A stretch of 64,000 nt of DNA from Streptococcus mitis (GTDB lineage Bacteria; Bacillota; Bacilli; Lactobacillales; Streptococcaceae), in contig NZ_CABEHV010000004.1 of NCBI RefSeq assembly GCF_901542415.1, positions 496,001 through 560,000 of the forward strand. Reading direction: 5' to 3'. This document shows, in pieces, positions 43,837 to 53,456 of this stretch. A model generated the notes under the pieces. That model was not told the DNA's origin. It was given only the letters and a program-made list of their open reading frames with translations, and searched no databases. The position numbers were made by a program, and so were the translations under genes. The first letter of the stretch is position 1. Every line of letters starts with the position of its first letter.

Positions 43837-44738
43837 AGGATGACTCCAATCAAGAGAGAATAGACTAAAACGACCAGAGTCACAATCGTAATGAAGTGAC
43901 TGATAAATCGTGCTTTCAAGTAATTTTTCATCATGAGAATATTTTTGATATCCAGCATTGGGCCAATGACGAGAAAGGCCAGAACTGGTGCCAAACCGAA
44001 ACTTGAGAGAAGAGAAGCACCGATAAAAGCATCCGCCTCGCTACAGAGCGAAAGAAGAAAGGCCAAAAGCATCAAGAGCAAGATGGCAAAAAGAGGGGTC
44101 GCACTGATAGAAGTCAAAATGCGTGTCGGAACGTAGACTTGTATTATAGAGGCAAAGAGACAGCCAAATACCAAGTAACGTCCCGTATCAAAAAATTCAT
44201 CAATGGCTTGCACAAAGACCTGAAAAACTTTTTTTGCAGGAGTTAAGTGAGAAAAATCATGCTCATGACAGGCAAAACGATTTTCTTTTTGAATGGGTTC
44301 TTGCCAAAAAAATCCCAGAAAAACCCCTAGTATCACAGCTACAACAATGGAACCCAGAGCTCGCAATAGGGCGATGTGGAAGGAGTTGCCAAAGGCAGAA
44401 TAGGTCGCAAAGAGAACAATGGGATTGATGACAGGTGCTGTTACGAGAAAGGGAACAGCCGTGTAACTGGGAACCTTTTTTTCCAGAAAACGATTGATAA
44501 TGGGAACAATTCCACATTCACAAGAGGGGAAAAGCATCCCGACAAAGGTCCCAAAAAAGATTCTCCCCCAACGATTTCGAGGGAGAAAATGATAAACTTT
44601 TTCAGGTGTGATATAGACTTCAATCAGCCCTGAGACAATACTTCCTATCAGCACGAAAGGGAGGGCTTCAATGATAATGGAGAGAAAAATGGCTCCAGTC
44701 TGAAGCACACTAGATGGGAGTTGTTGGAAAGCAGTCAT
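43833..44738 (-). CDS. UPF0718/DUF318 permease
   Basis: 301-residue integral membrane protein with about eight helices. The conserved motif FPSCECGIVPIINRFL (about residues 71-86) is typical of this permease family, and a second TAPVINPIVL follows. It precedes the TIGR03943 protein with a 4-base overlap, so both are made together. Predicted membrane transporter; substrate unknown. Confidence 0.88.
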   Translation of the reverse strand: MTAFQQLPSSVLQTGAIFLSIIIEALPFVLIGSIVSGLIEVYITPEKVYHFLPRNRWGRIFFGTFVGMLFPSCECGIVPIINRFLEKKVPSYTAVPFLVTAPVINPIVLFATYSAFGNSFHIALLRALGSIVVAVILGVFLGFFWQEPIQKENRFACHEHDFSHLTPAKKVFQVFVQAIDEFFDTGRYLVFGCLFASIIQVYVPTRILTSISATPLFAILLLMLLAFLLSLCSEADAFIGASLLSSFGLAPVLAFLVIGPMLDIKNILMMKNYLKARFISHFITIVTLVVLVYSLLIGVIL

Positions 44739-44873
44739 CTAGTTTTTCTTTTCTGCTTTGTCTTTTTTCTCTTTGTCATCATCAGGGAAAGTGACTTGTT
44801 TCAAATCAGGGAGTTTAGCAAACTCTTCAAACATCTTGTCTAAATCGTCTCGTTTTGTAAATTTTACAGCCAT
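44739..44873 (-). CDS. SPJ_0845-type small protein
   Basis: 44-residue, highly charged protein (MAVKFTKRDDLDKMFEEFAK, ending in KEKKDKAEKKN) encoded in one short minus-strand frame. Its stop touches the ATG of the permease gene with no gap. I recognise it as the small SPJ_0845 family of mitis-group streptococci; function unknown. Too short for the usual gene callers but consistent in context. Confidence 0.75.
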   Translation of the reverse strand: MAVKFTKRDDLDKMFEEFAKLPDLKQVTFPDDDKEKKDKAEKKN

Positions 44874-45057
44874 AGATATACCTCGATTCTAAATTCTACC
44901 TCTATTATACTATTATTTTGAGGAAAAGGGAAAAGTTAAAATTTCAAATTGAGTAGCTAATAAATAATACAGCTTGATATCACATGATGTACACTATAAT
45001 TGTGCTATAATTAAATAAAAGAAAATCATTATCAGAAAATTATAGGAGGTAGTCAAA

Positions 45058-46446
45058 TTGACTGACTCAATTAGTGTTATTTTGTTACACCAAGGAGACA
45101 GAAATAGTTTATTAGAGTCTTTATCAATAGTGGATAGACAAACATTAAAAGATATAGAAGTTATTATTGTAAACCAATCCACAGAGGAAATAGATTCCAT
45201 TAGCCAACAGATAGATCTAGCACTTGATATTAAGATTATAGGTGAGAATTCTTTTGCTGAGTTGTCTGATATGATTACGGGAGATTATATTACGTTTCTA
45301 TCATCAAATGATTCATTATTTGATTGGACATTTGAAAAGATGTATCATGCGATAAAATTATCTGATTCTGATGTTGTTCTTGGTAATTTTGCTGATTTGG
45401 TTGATGGAGTATTTTACTTTTATCCTTGGGGTGATAATTGGTTGACAAAAAACTTAACGAACTATCAAGTTTTAGAAAAGATGGATGATACAGATCATCG
45501 AATTAGAAAACAATATTGCTCATTGTTCGGAAAATTATTCAATAGTAAACTTTTACGAAAAATAAATCAATTTGATATAAACAACCTTATTTGGAGACTT
45601 TATATTCAATCTAAAACTGCAACCTATATTAATTTACCGACATATATCTATAAACCTGTTGTAGATGTTAAACCTCTCAAAGATTCCTATAAAATCATAT
45701 TAGAAAATTATGAAAATAGAATAAAAGATTGCGTCGTCTTAGAAAACTATGATATAGAAATAGCGAAAAGACAATATATTCAAGAATTGGCAAATTTTAG
45801 TGCTTGGTTAAAAAATGACGGTGAACATTTAGATTCTGAAATTGTTTATCATAAGTTGATAGCTGCAGAGAAAGGAATTTTCCCTTTTCTTGACCTTGAT
45901 AGATTAGATTTCACGATTATAAGTAATAATTGTGTTGGAGGATTAATTTATAAACAACTTGGTTTTCAATATAGAACACCTTTTGTTGGTTTATTTATTC
46001 TTCCTGATGATTATTATAAACTTACAAAGGATTTTCGGTACTATATGGAACAAGAACTTGTTTTCGAAGAGGAACTTATTTCACCGAGCTGGACTCATGA
46101 AGTTTATCCTTTGGGACATTTAGGAGATATAGATATTCATTTTCTACATTATTCTAGTATTGAAGAAGCACGAACTAAGTGGGAAAAAAGAAAAAAACGT
46201 ATAAATTGGGATAATATTTATTTTAAATTTGATAATAAAGATTCAGCTAGTGAAGAAATTCTAAGTAAGATGGATAATCTTCCCTATTCTAATAAATTAA
46301 TTTTAGTCAATCGTCCATATAAAAACTTGAAAAGTCAATGTGTTATTCCAGGTCAGGAACATCTTCCAGAACTGGCTATTATGTCTGATCCATTAAATAC
46401 TTTTGATATCATGGCTTGGTTAAAAAAAGGCGGCAATGCTCTATAA
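45058..46446 (+). CDS. Glycosyltransferase-2-like protein fused to DUF1919
   Basis: 462-residue protein starting with TTG 45058 after AGGAGG. The first about 200 residues resemble a GT-A glycosyltransferase: SISVILLHQGDR, DIEVIIVNQSTE and GDYITFLSSNDS near residue 84. From about residue 285 a DUF1919 domain begins (DFTIISNNCVGGLIYKQLGF, TPFVGLFILPDDYY, EVYPLGHLGDI, FLHYSSIEEARTKWEKR). DUF1919 proteins occur in exopolysaccharide gene sets and may modify sugars. The gene stands alone, with its own promoter (TATAAT-like box about 45003-45008), not in a capsule cluster. Confidence 0.75.
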   Translation: MTDSISVILLHQGDRNSLLESLSIVDRQTLKDIEVIIVNQSTEEIDSISQQIDLALDIKIIGENSFAELSDMITGDYITFLSSNDSLFDWTFEKMYHAIKLSDSDVVLGNFADLVDGVFYFYPWGDNWLTKNLTNYQVLEKMDDTDHRIRKQYCSLFGKLFNSKLLRKINQFDINNLIWRLYIQSKTATYINLPTYIYKPVVDVKPLKDSYKIILENYENRIKDCVVLENYDIEIAKRQYIQELANFSAWLKNDGEHLDSEIVYHKLIAAEKGIFPFLDLDRLDFTIISNNCVGGLIYKQLGFQYRTPFVGLFILPDDYYKLTKDFRYYMEQELVFEEELISPSWTHEVYPLGHLGDIDIHFLHYSSIEEARTKWEKRKKRINWDNIYFKFDNKDSASEEILSKMDNLPYSNKLILVNRPYKNLKSQCVIPGQEHLPELAIMSDPLNTFDIMAWLKKGGNAL

Positions 46447-46535
46447 GTACAAGTTATTGCTCTATAGCATATAAATCTATTCCCTACATATTTTTTAAAT
46501 GTTCTACGAGTTAATTTGAAACGTTTAGCTTGTGG

Positions 46536-46550
46536 TATAATAGGTTTATG
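46536..46550 (+). promoter_or_regulatory. Extended -10 promoter placed directly at the tex start codon
   Basis: TGGTATAAT, with the TATAAT at 46536-46541, ends 6 bases before the ATG at 46548, so the transcript would begin at or next to the start codon. There is no ribosome site. This would give a leaderless mRNA. Confidence 0.6.
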
Positions 46551-48677
46551 GATAAAAAATATGAAAAAATCTCTCAGGATTTGGGAGTGACGTTAAAGCA
46601 AATTGATACCGTTCTAAGTTTGACAGCTGAAGGGGCGACAATTCCCTTCATAGCGCGTTATCGCAAGGACATGACTGGTAGTTTGGATGAGGTGGCAATT
46701 AAGGCCATTATCGACTTGGATAAAAGTCTGACAAATCTCAACGACCGTAAGGAAGCTGTTTTAGCTAAGATTCAAGAACAAGGCAAGTTGACCAAGGAGT
46801 TGGAAGAAGCTATCTTAGTTGCCGAAAAATTAGCAGACGTTGAAGAACTCTATCTTCCTTACAAGGAAAAGCGTCGGACCAAGGCAACCATTGCCCGTGA
46901 AGCAGGGCTTTTCCCACTTGCTCGCTTAATCTTGCAGAATGTAACTGACTTAGAGAAAGAAGCTGAGAAGTTTGTCTGTGAAGGATTTGCGAATGGGAAG
47001 GAAGCTTTGGCTGGTGCAGTTGATATCTTGGTCGAAGCCTTATCGGAAGATGTTACACTGCGCGCCATGACTTATCAGGAGGTGCTGAGACACTCTAAAC
47101 TTACTTCTCAAATTAAGGATGAAAGTCTCGATGAAAAGCAGGTCTTTCAGATTTACTATGATTTTTCAGAGACAGTTGGAAATATGCAAGGCTATCGTAC
47201 CTTAGCCCTCAATCGTGGGGAGAAGCTAGGTGTCTTGAAGGTCGGTTTTGAACATGCGACGGACCGTATTCTTGCCTTCTTTGCTACTCGTTTCAAGGTG
47301 AAAAATGCTTATATTGATGAAGTGGTTCAGCAATCTGTTAAGAAAAAAGTCTTGCCTGCTATCGAGCGCCGTATTCGGACAGAATTGACTGAAAAAGCAG
47401 AAGAAGGAGCTATCCAACTCTTTTCTGACAACCTGCGCAATCTCCTTTTGGTTGCTCCATTGAAAGGGCGCGTGGTTCTTGGGTTTGACCCAGCCTTTCG
47501 TACAGGTGCCAAGCTAGCTGTCGTGGATGCAACAGGGAAAATGCTGACGACTCAGGTTATTTATCCTGTCAAACCAGCATCAGCTCGTCAAATCGAAGAA
47601 GCCAAGAAAGATTTGGCAGATTTGATTGGTCAATACGGTGTAGAGATTATTGCAATCGGAAATGGAACGGCCAGTCGTGAAAGTGAAGCCTTTGTGGCAG
47701 AAGTCCTTAAGGATTTTCCAGAAGTCAGCTATGTTATCGTCAATGAAAGTGGTGCTTCGGTCTATTCTGCCAGCGAACTTGCTCGTCAGGAGTTTCCAGA
47801 CTTGACCGTTGAAAAACGCTCTGCTATTTCTATCGCCCGTCGTTTGCAAGATCCTCTTGCAGAGTTGGTCAAAATCGATCCTAAGTCAATCGGTGTCGGT
47901 CAGTACCAGCACGATGTCAGCCAGAAGAAATTGTCAGAGAGTCTGGACTTTGTCGTCGATACCGTGGTAAACCAAGTCGGTGTCAATGTCAATACAGCCA
48001 GCCCAGCTCTTCTTTCCCATGTCGCTGGACTCAATAAAACCATTTCTGAAAATATCGTCAAATACCGTGAGGAAGAAGGAAAAATCACTTCACGTGCTCA
48101 AATCAAGAAAGTTCCTCGGTTAGGTGCCAAGGCCTTTGAGCAGGCAGCTGGTTTCCTTCGTATCCCTGAAAGTAGCAATATCCTTGATAATACAGGAGTT
48201 CACCCAGAAAATTACGTTGCCGTCAAGGAACTTTTCAAACGTTTGGATATCAAGGATCTGAATGAAGAAGCCCAAAGCAAACTCAAGTCCCTTTCAATTA
48301 AGGAAATGGCGCAAGAGCTAGACCTTGGTCCAGAAACTCTTAAAGATATCATTGCAGATCTTCTCAAACCAGGTCGAGATTTCCGTGATTCCTTTGACGC
48401 ACCTGTGCTTCGCCAAGATGTCCTAGATATCAAGGATTTAGTGGTTGGTCAGAAGCTAGAGGGTGTGGTGCGTAACGTCGTTGACTTTGGTGCCTTCGTT
48501 GATATTGGGATTCATGAGGACGGTCTCATCCATATTTCCCATATGAGTCGGAAGTTTATCAAGCATCCCAGCCAAGTGGTATCCGTTGGTGATTTGGTAA
48601 CGGTTTGGGTTAAGAAAATTGATACTGAACGTGAAAAAGTCAATCTGTCGCTAATCGCTCCAAATGAAACTGACTGA
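46548..48677 (+). CDS. tex: Tex-family transcription accessory protein
   Basis: 709-residue RNA-binding protein. Domains in order: N-terminal Tex helices ([20 protein letters not shown]), a YqgF/RNase H-like domain ([19 protein letters not shown], about residue 308), helix-hairpin-helix ([16 protein letters not shown]), and a C-terminal S1 domain ([20 protein letters not shown]). Tex proteins bind RNA and influence transcription and stress survival. I start at ATG 46548 ([10 protein letters not shown]); an upstream TTG frame is not supported. It overlaps sprT by 14 bases. Confidence 0.93.
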   Translation: MDKKYEKISQDLGVTLKQIDTVLSLTAEGATIPFIARYRKDMTGSLDEVAIKAIIDLDKSLTNLNDRKEAVLAKIQEQGKLTKELEEAILVAEKLADVEELYLPYKEKRRTKATIAREAGLFPLARLILQNVTDLEKEAEKFVCEGFANGKEALAGAVDILVEALSEDVTLRAMTYQEVLRHSKLTSQIKDESLDEKQVFQIYYDFSETVGNMQGYRTLALNRGEKLGVLKVGFEHATDRILAFFATRFKVKNAYIDEVVQQSVKKKVLPAIERRIRTELTEKAEEGAIQLFSDNLRNLLLVAPLKGRVVLGFDPAFRTGAKLAVVDATGKMLTTQVIYPVKPASARQIEEAKKDLADLIGQYGVEIIAIGNGTASRESEAFVAEVLKDFPEVSYVIVNESGASVYSASELARQEFPDLTVEKRSAISIARRLQDPLAELVKIDPKSIGVGQYQHDVSQKKLSESLDFVVDTVVNQVGVNVNTASPALLSHVAGLNKTISENIVKYREEEGKITSRAQIKKVPRLGAKAFEQAAGFLRIPESSNILDNTGVHPENYVAVKELFKRLDIKDLNEEAQSKLKSLSIKEMAQELDLGPETLKDIIADLLKPGRDFRDSFDAPVLRQDVLDIKDLVVGQKLEGVVRNVVDFGAFVDIGIHEDGLIHISHMSRKFIKHPSQVVSVGDLVTVWVKKIDTEREKVNLSLIAPNETD

Positions 48678-49113
48678 TTACGTTAAGCAGGTTTCACTAG
48701 AAGACTTCGGCAGACCTTTTATCCATCATGCCCAGTGGAATAGGCGTCTACGTTCGACAGGTGGGCGATTTTTCCCAAAAGATGGGCATTTGGATTTTAA
48801 TCCCAAGGTTTATCAGGAACTGGGTCTGGATGTTTTTAGGAAAATTGTCCGACATGAACTCTGTCATTATCACCTTTATTTCCAAGGGAAGGGATATCAA
48901 CACAAGGATCGGGATTTTAAGGAACTTTTGAAAGCAGTGGATGGATTACGCTTTGTGCCCTCCTTGACAAATAGCCACTCTAAACCACTCAAGCTTTATC
49001 GTTGCCAATTCTGCCAACAAAGGTATCATCGAAAGCGAAAGATTGATACCAAACGCTATCGCTGTGGACTTTGTAGAGGTAATTTGCTACTAATAAATCA
49101 GCCTGAGGACTGA
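48664..49113 (+). CDS. sprT: SprT family zinc metalloprotease-like protein
   Basis: 149-residue SprT-like protein with zinc-binding [10 protein letters not shown] (about residues 65-74) and a C-terminal zinc ribbon ([10 protein letters not shown] ... RCGLCRGN). SprT-like domains act in DNA-protein crosslink repair in other organisms; the bacterial role is unclear. It overlaps tex by 14 bases, a pairing seen widely in streptococci. Confidence 0.9.
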   Translation: MKLTDYVKQVSLEDFGRPFIHHAQWNRRLRSTGGRFFPKDGHLDFNPKVYQELGLDVFRKIVRHELCHYHLYFQGKGYQHKDRDFKELLKAVDGLRFVPSLTNSHSKPLKLYRCQFCQQRYHRKRKIDTKRYRCGLCRGNLLLINQPED

Positions 49114-49171
49114 TGAAAGCCGAGCCTACCCGTGATATACTATGTCTAACCTAGCAGAAAGAGGAAATATC

Positions 49172-49444
49172 ATGAACAGTAAATTTTATAAAATGAGACG
49201 CAATCGCATGATTTCAGGAGTTCTGGCAGGTCTGTCAGATAAGTGGAATTTTGATGTTACCCTTGTACGTTTTCTATTTGCTATTTTTACAGTCGCAAAC
49301 TTTGGACTTGGGGTGATTATCTATATCATCCTAGCTTCTATCATGCCAACCAAGGAAGAAATCGAAGCAGAAATGTATGGAACAGGCCCACGAAAACGCA
49401 AAGAAGCCCAAGCCATTGACGATAATGAAGGCTGGTTTTGGTGA
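49172..49444 (+). CDS. PspC domain membrane protein
   Basis: 90-residue protein with a PspC domain: KFYKMRRNRMISGVLAGLSD, then membrane helix LVRFLFAIFTVANFGLGVII and a C-terminal charged tail (PRKRKEAQAIDDNEGWFW). PspC proteins act in envelope stress responses. ATG 49172 follows AAGAGGAAAT; an earlier in-frame start at 49142 has no comparable site. Confidence 0.85.
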   Translation: MNSKFYKMRRNRMISGVLAGLSDKWNFDVTLVRFLFAIFTVANFGLGVIIYIILASIMPTKEEIEAEMYGTGPRKRKEAQAIDDNEGWFW

Positions 49445-49692
49445 GGTAGAAACAGTTATTTTACTGTTAGTCTATGAATTCGACTAATCTATTTTAACAT
49501 TTCTTGAACCCTTGTATTTGCAAGGGTTTTCTTCTTGCCTTCTTTTTATGGTAAAATGTTTTTAATGAAATGCCTACATTTACTCCAATCTTACAAAAAT
49601 GTAAGATTAAAGTCTCTTTTGTAAGGTTAGGTTATGGCAAGCGGTCTTTTTTTGATGTAAACTAGACTCATAAAGAACAAAGGAGTAACATC
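49445..49692 (+). other. Intergenic region with terminator and transporter promoter
   Basis: Contains the hairpin AACCCTTG/CAAGGGTT at about 49507-49528 with a T run (terminator of the PspC gene), then TCTTACA and TGTAAGA repeats (about 49590-49605) that could be an operator for the downstream transporter, and a TAGACT-type box about 49663. Confidence 0.55.
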
Positions 49693-49803
49693 ATGAAACA
49701 AATCTTACATAAGAAAACAAGAAAACCAAGCCACAAAGATATCGAGCGCGTTCAGCTGGGATGCGCTATGATGCAAGCAACATTTCATTTGATGGGATAT
49801 TAA
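49693..49803 (+). CDS. 36-residue small protein ahead of the ABC transporter
   Basis: ATG 49693 follows AAAGGAGT by 7 bases. The product starts MKQILHKKTRKPSHKDIERV and ends GCAMMQATFHLMGY; it is strongly basic in its first half. It lies 15 bases before the ABC ATPase gene, so it is cotranscribed. Could be a leader peptide or a small regulator of the transporter. Not recognised as a named family. Confidence 0.55.
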   Translation: MKQILHKKTRKPSHKDIERVQLGCAMMQATFHLMGY

Positions 49804-49817
49804 GAAAGGAGATTCTC

Positions 49818-50576
49818 ATGACACTTTTAGATGTAAAACACGTTCAAAAAATTTATAAAACTCGTTTTCAGGGCAACCAAGTAGAAGCCCTCAAGGATAT
49901 TCACTTTACCGTCGAAAAGGGTGACTACGTTGCCATCATGGGTGAGTCTGGTTCTGGTAAATCAACTTTACTCAATATTCTAGCTATGCTGGATAAACCA
50001 ACTCGTGGTCAAGTTTACTTGAATGGAACTGACACCGCAACCATTAAAAATTCACAGGCTTCTAGCTTCCGTCGTGAAAAGTTAGGCTTTGTCTTCCAAG
50101 ACTTTAACTTGCTAGATACTCTGTCTGTCAAGGACAATATCTTGCTTCCGCTTGTCTTGTCAAGAAGACCTATTACGGAGATGATGAAGAAATTGGTGGT
50201 GACAGCTGAGAATCTAGGTATCAACCAATTGCAAGAGAAGTACCCTTACGAGATTTCTGGTGGTCAGAAACAGCGTGTAGCAGTAGCCCGCGCCATCATC
50301 ACAGAACCTGAAATTCTCCTTGCGGATGAGCCAACAGGTGCCCTTGATTCCAAGTCCTCTGCAGCCTTACTTGATGTCTTTGATGAAATCAATGAGCGCG
50401 GCCAAACCATTCTTATGGTAACCCACTCAACAGCAGCAGCTAGCAGAGCTAAACGTGTACTCTTTATCAAAGACGGCATTCTTTACAACCAAATCTACCG
50501 TGGAGAGAAGACAGAACGTCAGATGTTCCAAGAGATCTCTGATACCTTGACTGTCATGGCAAGCGAGGTGAATTAG
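49818..50576 (+). CDS. BceA/MacB-type ABC transporter ATP-binding protein
   Basis: 252-residue ATPase with Walker A GESGSGKSTLL (about residues 41-51), Q-loop FVFQDFNLLDTL, signature SGGQKQRVAVARA and Walker B ILLADEPTG. It pairs with the FtsX-like permease encoded 1 base later. The pair resembles Bce-type transporters that protect against bacitracin and other cell-wall-targeting peptides. ATG 49818 follows GAAAGGAGA; the frame opens earlier at 49761. Confidence 0.92.
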   Translation: MTLLDVKHVQKIYKTRFQGNQVEALKDIHFTVEKGDYVAIMGESGSGKSTLLNILAMLDKPTRGQVYLNGTDTATIKNSQASSFRREKLGFVFQDFNLLDTLSVKDNILLPLVLSRRPITEMMKKLVVTAENLGINQLQEKYPYEISGGQKQRVAVARAIITEPEILLADEPTGALDSKSSAALLDVFDEINERGQTILMVTHSTAAASRAKRVLFIKDGILYNQIYRGEKTERQMFQEISDTLTVMASEVN

Positions 50577-50577
50577 T

Positions 50578-52566
50578 ATGTTTCGATTAACCAATAAGTT
50601 AGCGGTATCGAACTTGATTAAAAACCGCAAACTCTACTATCCTTTTGCGCTGGCTGTTCTCTTGGCAGTCACCGTCACCTATCTCTTTTACTCTCTAACT
50701 TTCAATCCAAAGATTGCGGAAATTCGTGGAGGGACAACGATTCAGGCTACACTTGGATTTGGTATGTTTGTCGTCACCCTTGCATCTGCTATTATTGTCC
50801 TTTATGCCAATAGTTTTGTCATGAAGAACCGTTCCAAGGAACTAGGGATTTATGGAATGTTGGGCTTGGAGAAGCGTCATCTTATCAGTATGACCTTTAA
50901 GGAGTTAGTGGTATTTGGGATTCTAACTGTTGGAGCGGGTATCGGTATTGGAGCCTTGTTTGACAAGTTAATTTTCGCTTTCTTGCTCAAACTGATGAAA
51001 TTGAAGGTTGAGCTGGTCGCTACCTTCCAAATGAATGTTGTCATTGCAGTACTTGTTGTCTTCGGTTTGATTTTCCTAGGCCTCATGTTCCTGAATGCCC
51101 TTCGAATTGCCCGTATGAATGCCCTCCAGCTCTCGCGTGAGAAAGCAAGTGGAGAGAAAAGAGGTCGTTTCCTACCTCTCCAAACTATTCTTGGTTCCAT
51201 AAGTTTAGGGATTGGCTATTATCTTGCCCTTACGGTAACCGATCCTCTTACAGCCCTAACAACTTTCTTCCTAGCTGTTTTGCTGGTTATCTTTGGTACT
51301 TATCTATTGTTTAATGCAGGGATTACAGTCTTCCTACAAATCTTAAAGAAAAATAAGAAATACTATTACCAACCTAATAACCTCATCTCTGTTTCCAACT
51401 TGATTTTCCGTATGAAGAAAAATGCGGTGGGCCTTGCAACTATCGCTATCTTGTCAACAATGGTTTTGGTAACCATGTCAGCAGCGACAAGCATTTTCAA
51501 TGCCTCAGAATCCTTTAAAAAAGTGATGAATCCGCATGACTTTGGAATTACTGGAAAAAATGTTGAAAAAGAAGATTTGGACAAACTCTTGAGCCAGTTT
51601 GCAAGTGATAAAGGTTATAGTGTCAAAGAGAAAGAAGTGCTTCATTACAGTAACTTTGGTATTGCAAATCAAGAAGGAACCAAGTTAACTATTTTTGAAA
51701 AAGGACAAAACCGTGTCCAACCCAAAACAGTTTTCATGGTATTTGACCAAAAAGATTATGAAAATATGACTGGTCAAAAACTGTCTCTATCAGGAAATGA
51801 GGTCGGTCTCTTTGCCAAAAATGACGGACTGAAAGGACAGAAAGCTCTAACTCTAAATGATCATCAATTTTCTGTCAAAGAAGAATTTAATAAAGATTTC
51901 ATTGTGAACCATGTTCCAAATCAGTTTAATATCTTGACTACTGATTACAATTATATAGTTGTTCCTAATCTACAAGCTTTTTTGGAACAATTCCCAGATT
52001 CAGCTATCTATAATCAACTTTACGGTGGTATGAATGTAAATGTCAGTGAAGAAGAACAGCTCAAGGTCGCTGAAGAATATGAAAACTACCTCAATCAGTT
52101 TAATGCTCAATTAAACACTGAAGGTAGCTATGTGTACGGTAGCAATCTAGCAGATGCCAGTGCTCAGATGAGTGCCCTCTTTGGTGGTGTCTTCTTTATC
52201 GGTATTTTCCTATCCATTATCTTTATGGTCGGAACCGTTCTGGTCATCTACTACAAACAAATTTCTGAAGGCTACGAAGACCGTGAACGCTTTATTATCT
52301 TGCAGAAAGTCGGTTTGGATCAAAAGCAAATCAAGCAAACCATCAACAAACAGGTTTTAACTGTTTTCTTCCTTCCTTTGCTTTTTGCCTTCATACATCT
52401 CGCCTTTGCCTACCATATGCTTAGTCTGATTTTAAAAGTGATTGGTGTAATAGATACGAATATGATGTTGATTGTGACCTTGTCTATCTGCGCTATCTTC
52501 CTCATCGCCTATGTGCTGATTTTCATGATTACTTCAAGAAGTTATCGCAAGATCGTGCAAATGTAA
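50578..52566 (+). CDS. BceB-like ABC transporter permease (FtsX family)
   Basis: 662-residue permease with ten predicted membrane helices: one near residues 20-40, clusters at about 55-80, 110-175 and 200-260, and a last group after 530. A large extracellular domain of about 200 residues (about 325-520, EDLDKLLSQFASDKGYSVKE ...) lies between helices 7 and 8. This is the Bce-type peptide-sensing architecture. It should form a complex with the ATPase encoded just before. A two-component system is not adjacent. Confidence 0.92.
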   Translation: MFRLTNKLAVSNLIKNRKLYYPFALAVLLAVTVTYLFYSLTFNPKIAEIRGGTTIQATLGFGMFVVTLASAIIVLYANSFVMKNRSKELGIYGMLGLEKRHLISMTFKELVVFGILTVGAGIGIGALFDKLIFAFLLKLMKLKVELVATFQMNVVIAVLVVFGLIFLGLMFLNALRIARMNALQLSREKASGEKRGRFLPLQTILGSISLGIGYYLALTVTDPLTALTTFFLAVLLVIFGTYLLFNAGITVFLQILKKNKKYYYQPNNLISVSNLIFRMKKNAVGLATIAILSTMVLVTMSAATSIFNASESFKKVMNPHDFGITGKNVEKEDLDKLLSQFASDKGYSVKEKEVLHYSNFGIANQEGTKLTIFEKGQNRVQPKTVFMVFDQKDYENMTGQKLSLSGNEVGLFAKNDGLKGQKALTLNDHQFSVKEEFNKDFIVNHVPNQFNILTTDYNYIVVPNLQAFLEQFPDSAIYNQLYGGMNVNVSEEEQLKVAEEYENYLNQFNAQLNTEGSYVYGSNLADASAQMSALFGGVFFIGIFLSIIFMVGTVLVIYYKQISEGYEDRERFIILQKVGLDQKQIKQTINKQVLTVFFLPLLFAFIHLAFAYHMLSLILKVIGVIDTNMMLIVTLSICAIFLIAYVLIFMITSRSYRKIVQM

Positions 52567-52571
52567 AAAAA

Positions 52572-52600
52572 GATACCTCGACTTCAAAATCGAGGTATTT
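52572..52600 (+). terminator. Terminator of the Bce-type transporter operon
   Basis: ATACCTCG pairs with CGAGGTAT over ACTTCAAAAT, then T-rich sequence. Confidence 0.85.
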
Positions 52601-52610
52601 CTTGTATTTT

Positions 52611-52763
52611 ATACTCAATGAAAATCAAAAAGCAAACTAGGAAGCTAGCCGCTGGTTGCTCAAAACACTGTTTTGAGGTTGCAGATAGAACTGACGAAGT
52701 CAGTAACCATACATACGGCAAGGCGAAGCTGACGTGGTTTGAAGAGATTTTCGAAGAGTATTA
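52611..52763. repeat. BOX element (boxA-B-C type)
   Basis: From left the sequence contains ATACTCAATGAAAATCAAA (boxC end), TCAAAACACTGTTTTGAGG and GACGAAGTCAGTAACCAT (boxB type), then GGCAAGGCGAAGCTGACG and ATTTTCGAAGAGTAT (boxA end, reversed). These are the well-known BOX repeats of pneumococcus and relatives. Its end overlaps the stop of the VIT gene. Confidence 0.9.
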
Positions 52764-53456
52764 AATGCTGAAAAGTTGTCCTAGCAGGAAAGTAACGCCC
52801 ATGGTCAAGAGGCCGATAGCGAGGTTCCGAATCATAGCTGTTTTGGTTGGGGCTTTTCCAAGTCTGGCACTAGTGTAACCAGTGAGAAGAAGGGCCACAC
52901 CGACGATAAGGACAGTAGCAGGGATGCGGTATTCACTTGGGAAAATGGTCACTGACAGCATTGGAGGCAAACTTCCAAGGAAAAAGGCAACAAAACTAGA
53001 AATGGCAGCGTGCCAAGGATTGGTAAACTCTTCATACTCTATCCCATATTTTTCCTCTACCAAAGCCTTGAGTGGATTTTTAAGAAAGGCCTTGTTGGTC
53101 AAGAGCTGGGCAGAGGTTTCACATTCTCCATTTTGGATATAGGCAGCATAGAGGGATTTTTTGGCTAGTTCCATATCTTGGTCTAGCAAGAGTTGCTCAC
53201 GCGCAACGGCTGCTTCCTCGGTATCTTTTTGAGTTGAAACGGATACATATTCTCCACCAGCCATTGAAAAGGCACCAGCTAAGATAGCTGCAAATCCTGA
53301 TAAAAAGATAATCCAGATATTGCTCGTAGCACTAGCAACCCCGATAACCACACCAGCAATGGAAATAATTCCATCATTGGCACCAAGAACACCAGCACGC
53401 AGGATATTTAAACGACCTGCAAAATTTGAATCAATTTCGTGATTTGTTTCTGACAT
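52761..53456 (-). CDS. VIT1/CCC1 family transporter
   Basis: 231-residue membrane protein of the VIT/CCC1 family, presumed iron or manganese transport. Membrane helices cluster at about residues 20-65 and 140-230, with typical ANDGIISIAGVVIGVA near the N-terminus. I start at ATG 53456 (MSETNHEIDSNF) because AAAAGGAG lies just upstream; the frame opens earlier to 53534. It uses the BOX repeat as its 3' end. Confidence 0.88.
   Translation of the reverse strand: MSETNHEIDSNFAGRLNILRAGVLGANDGIISIAGVVIGVASATSNIWIIFLSGFAAILAGAFSMAGGEYVSVSTQKDTEEAAVAREQLLLDQDMELAKKSLYAAYIQNGECETSAQLLTNKAFLKNPLKALVEEKYGIEYEEFTNPWHAAISSFVAFFLGSLPPMLSVTIFPSEYRIPATVLIVGVALLLTGYTSARLGKAPTKTAMIRNLAIGLLTMGVTFLLGQLFSI

Noticed and set aside
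47226..48433. Several minus-strand frames inside tex
   Set aside because: Antisense shadows of a well-conserved gene with no ribosome sites.
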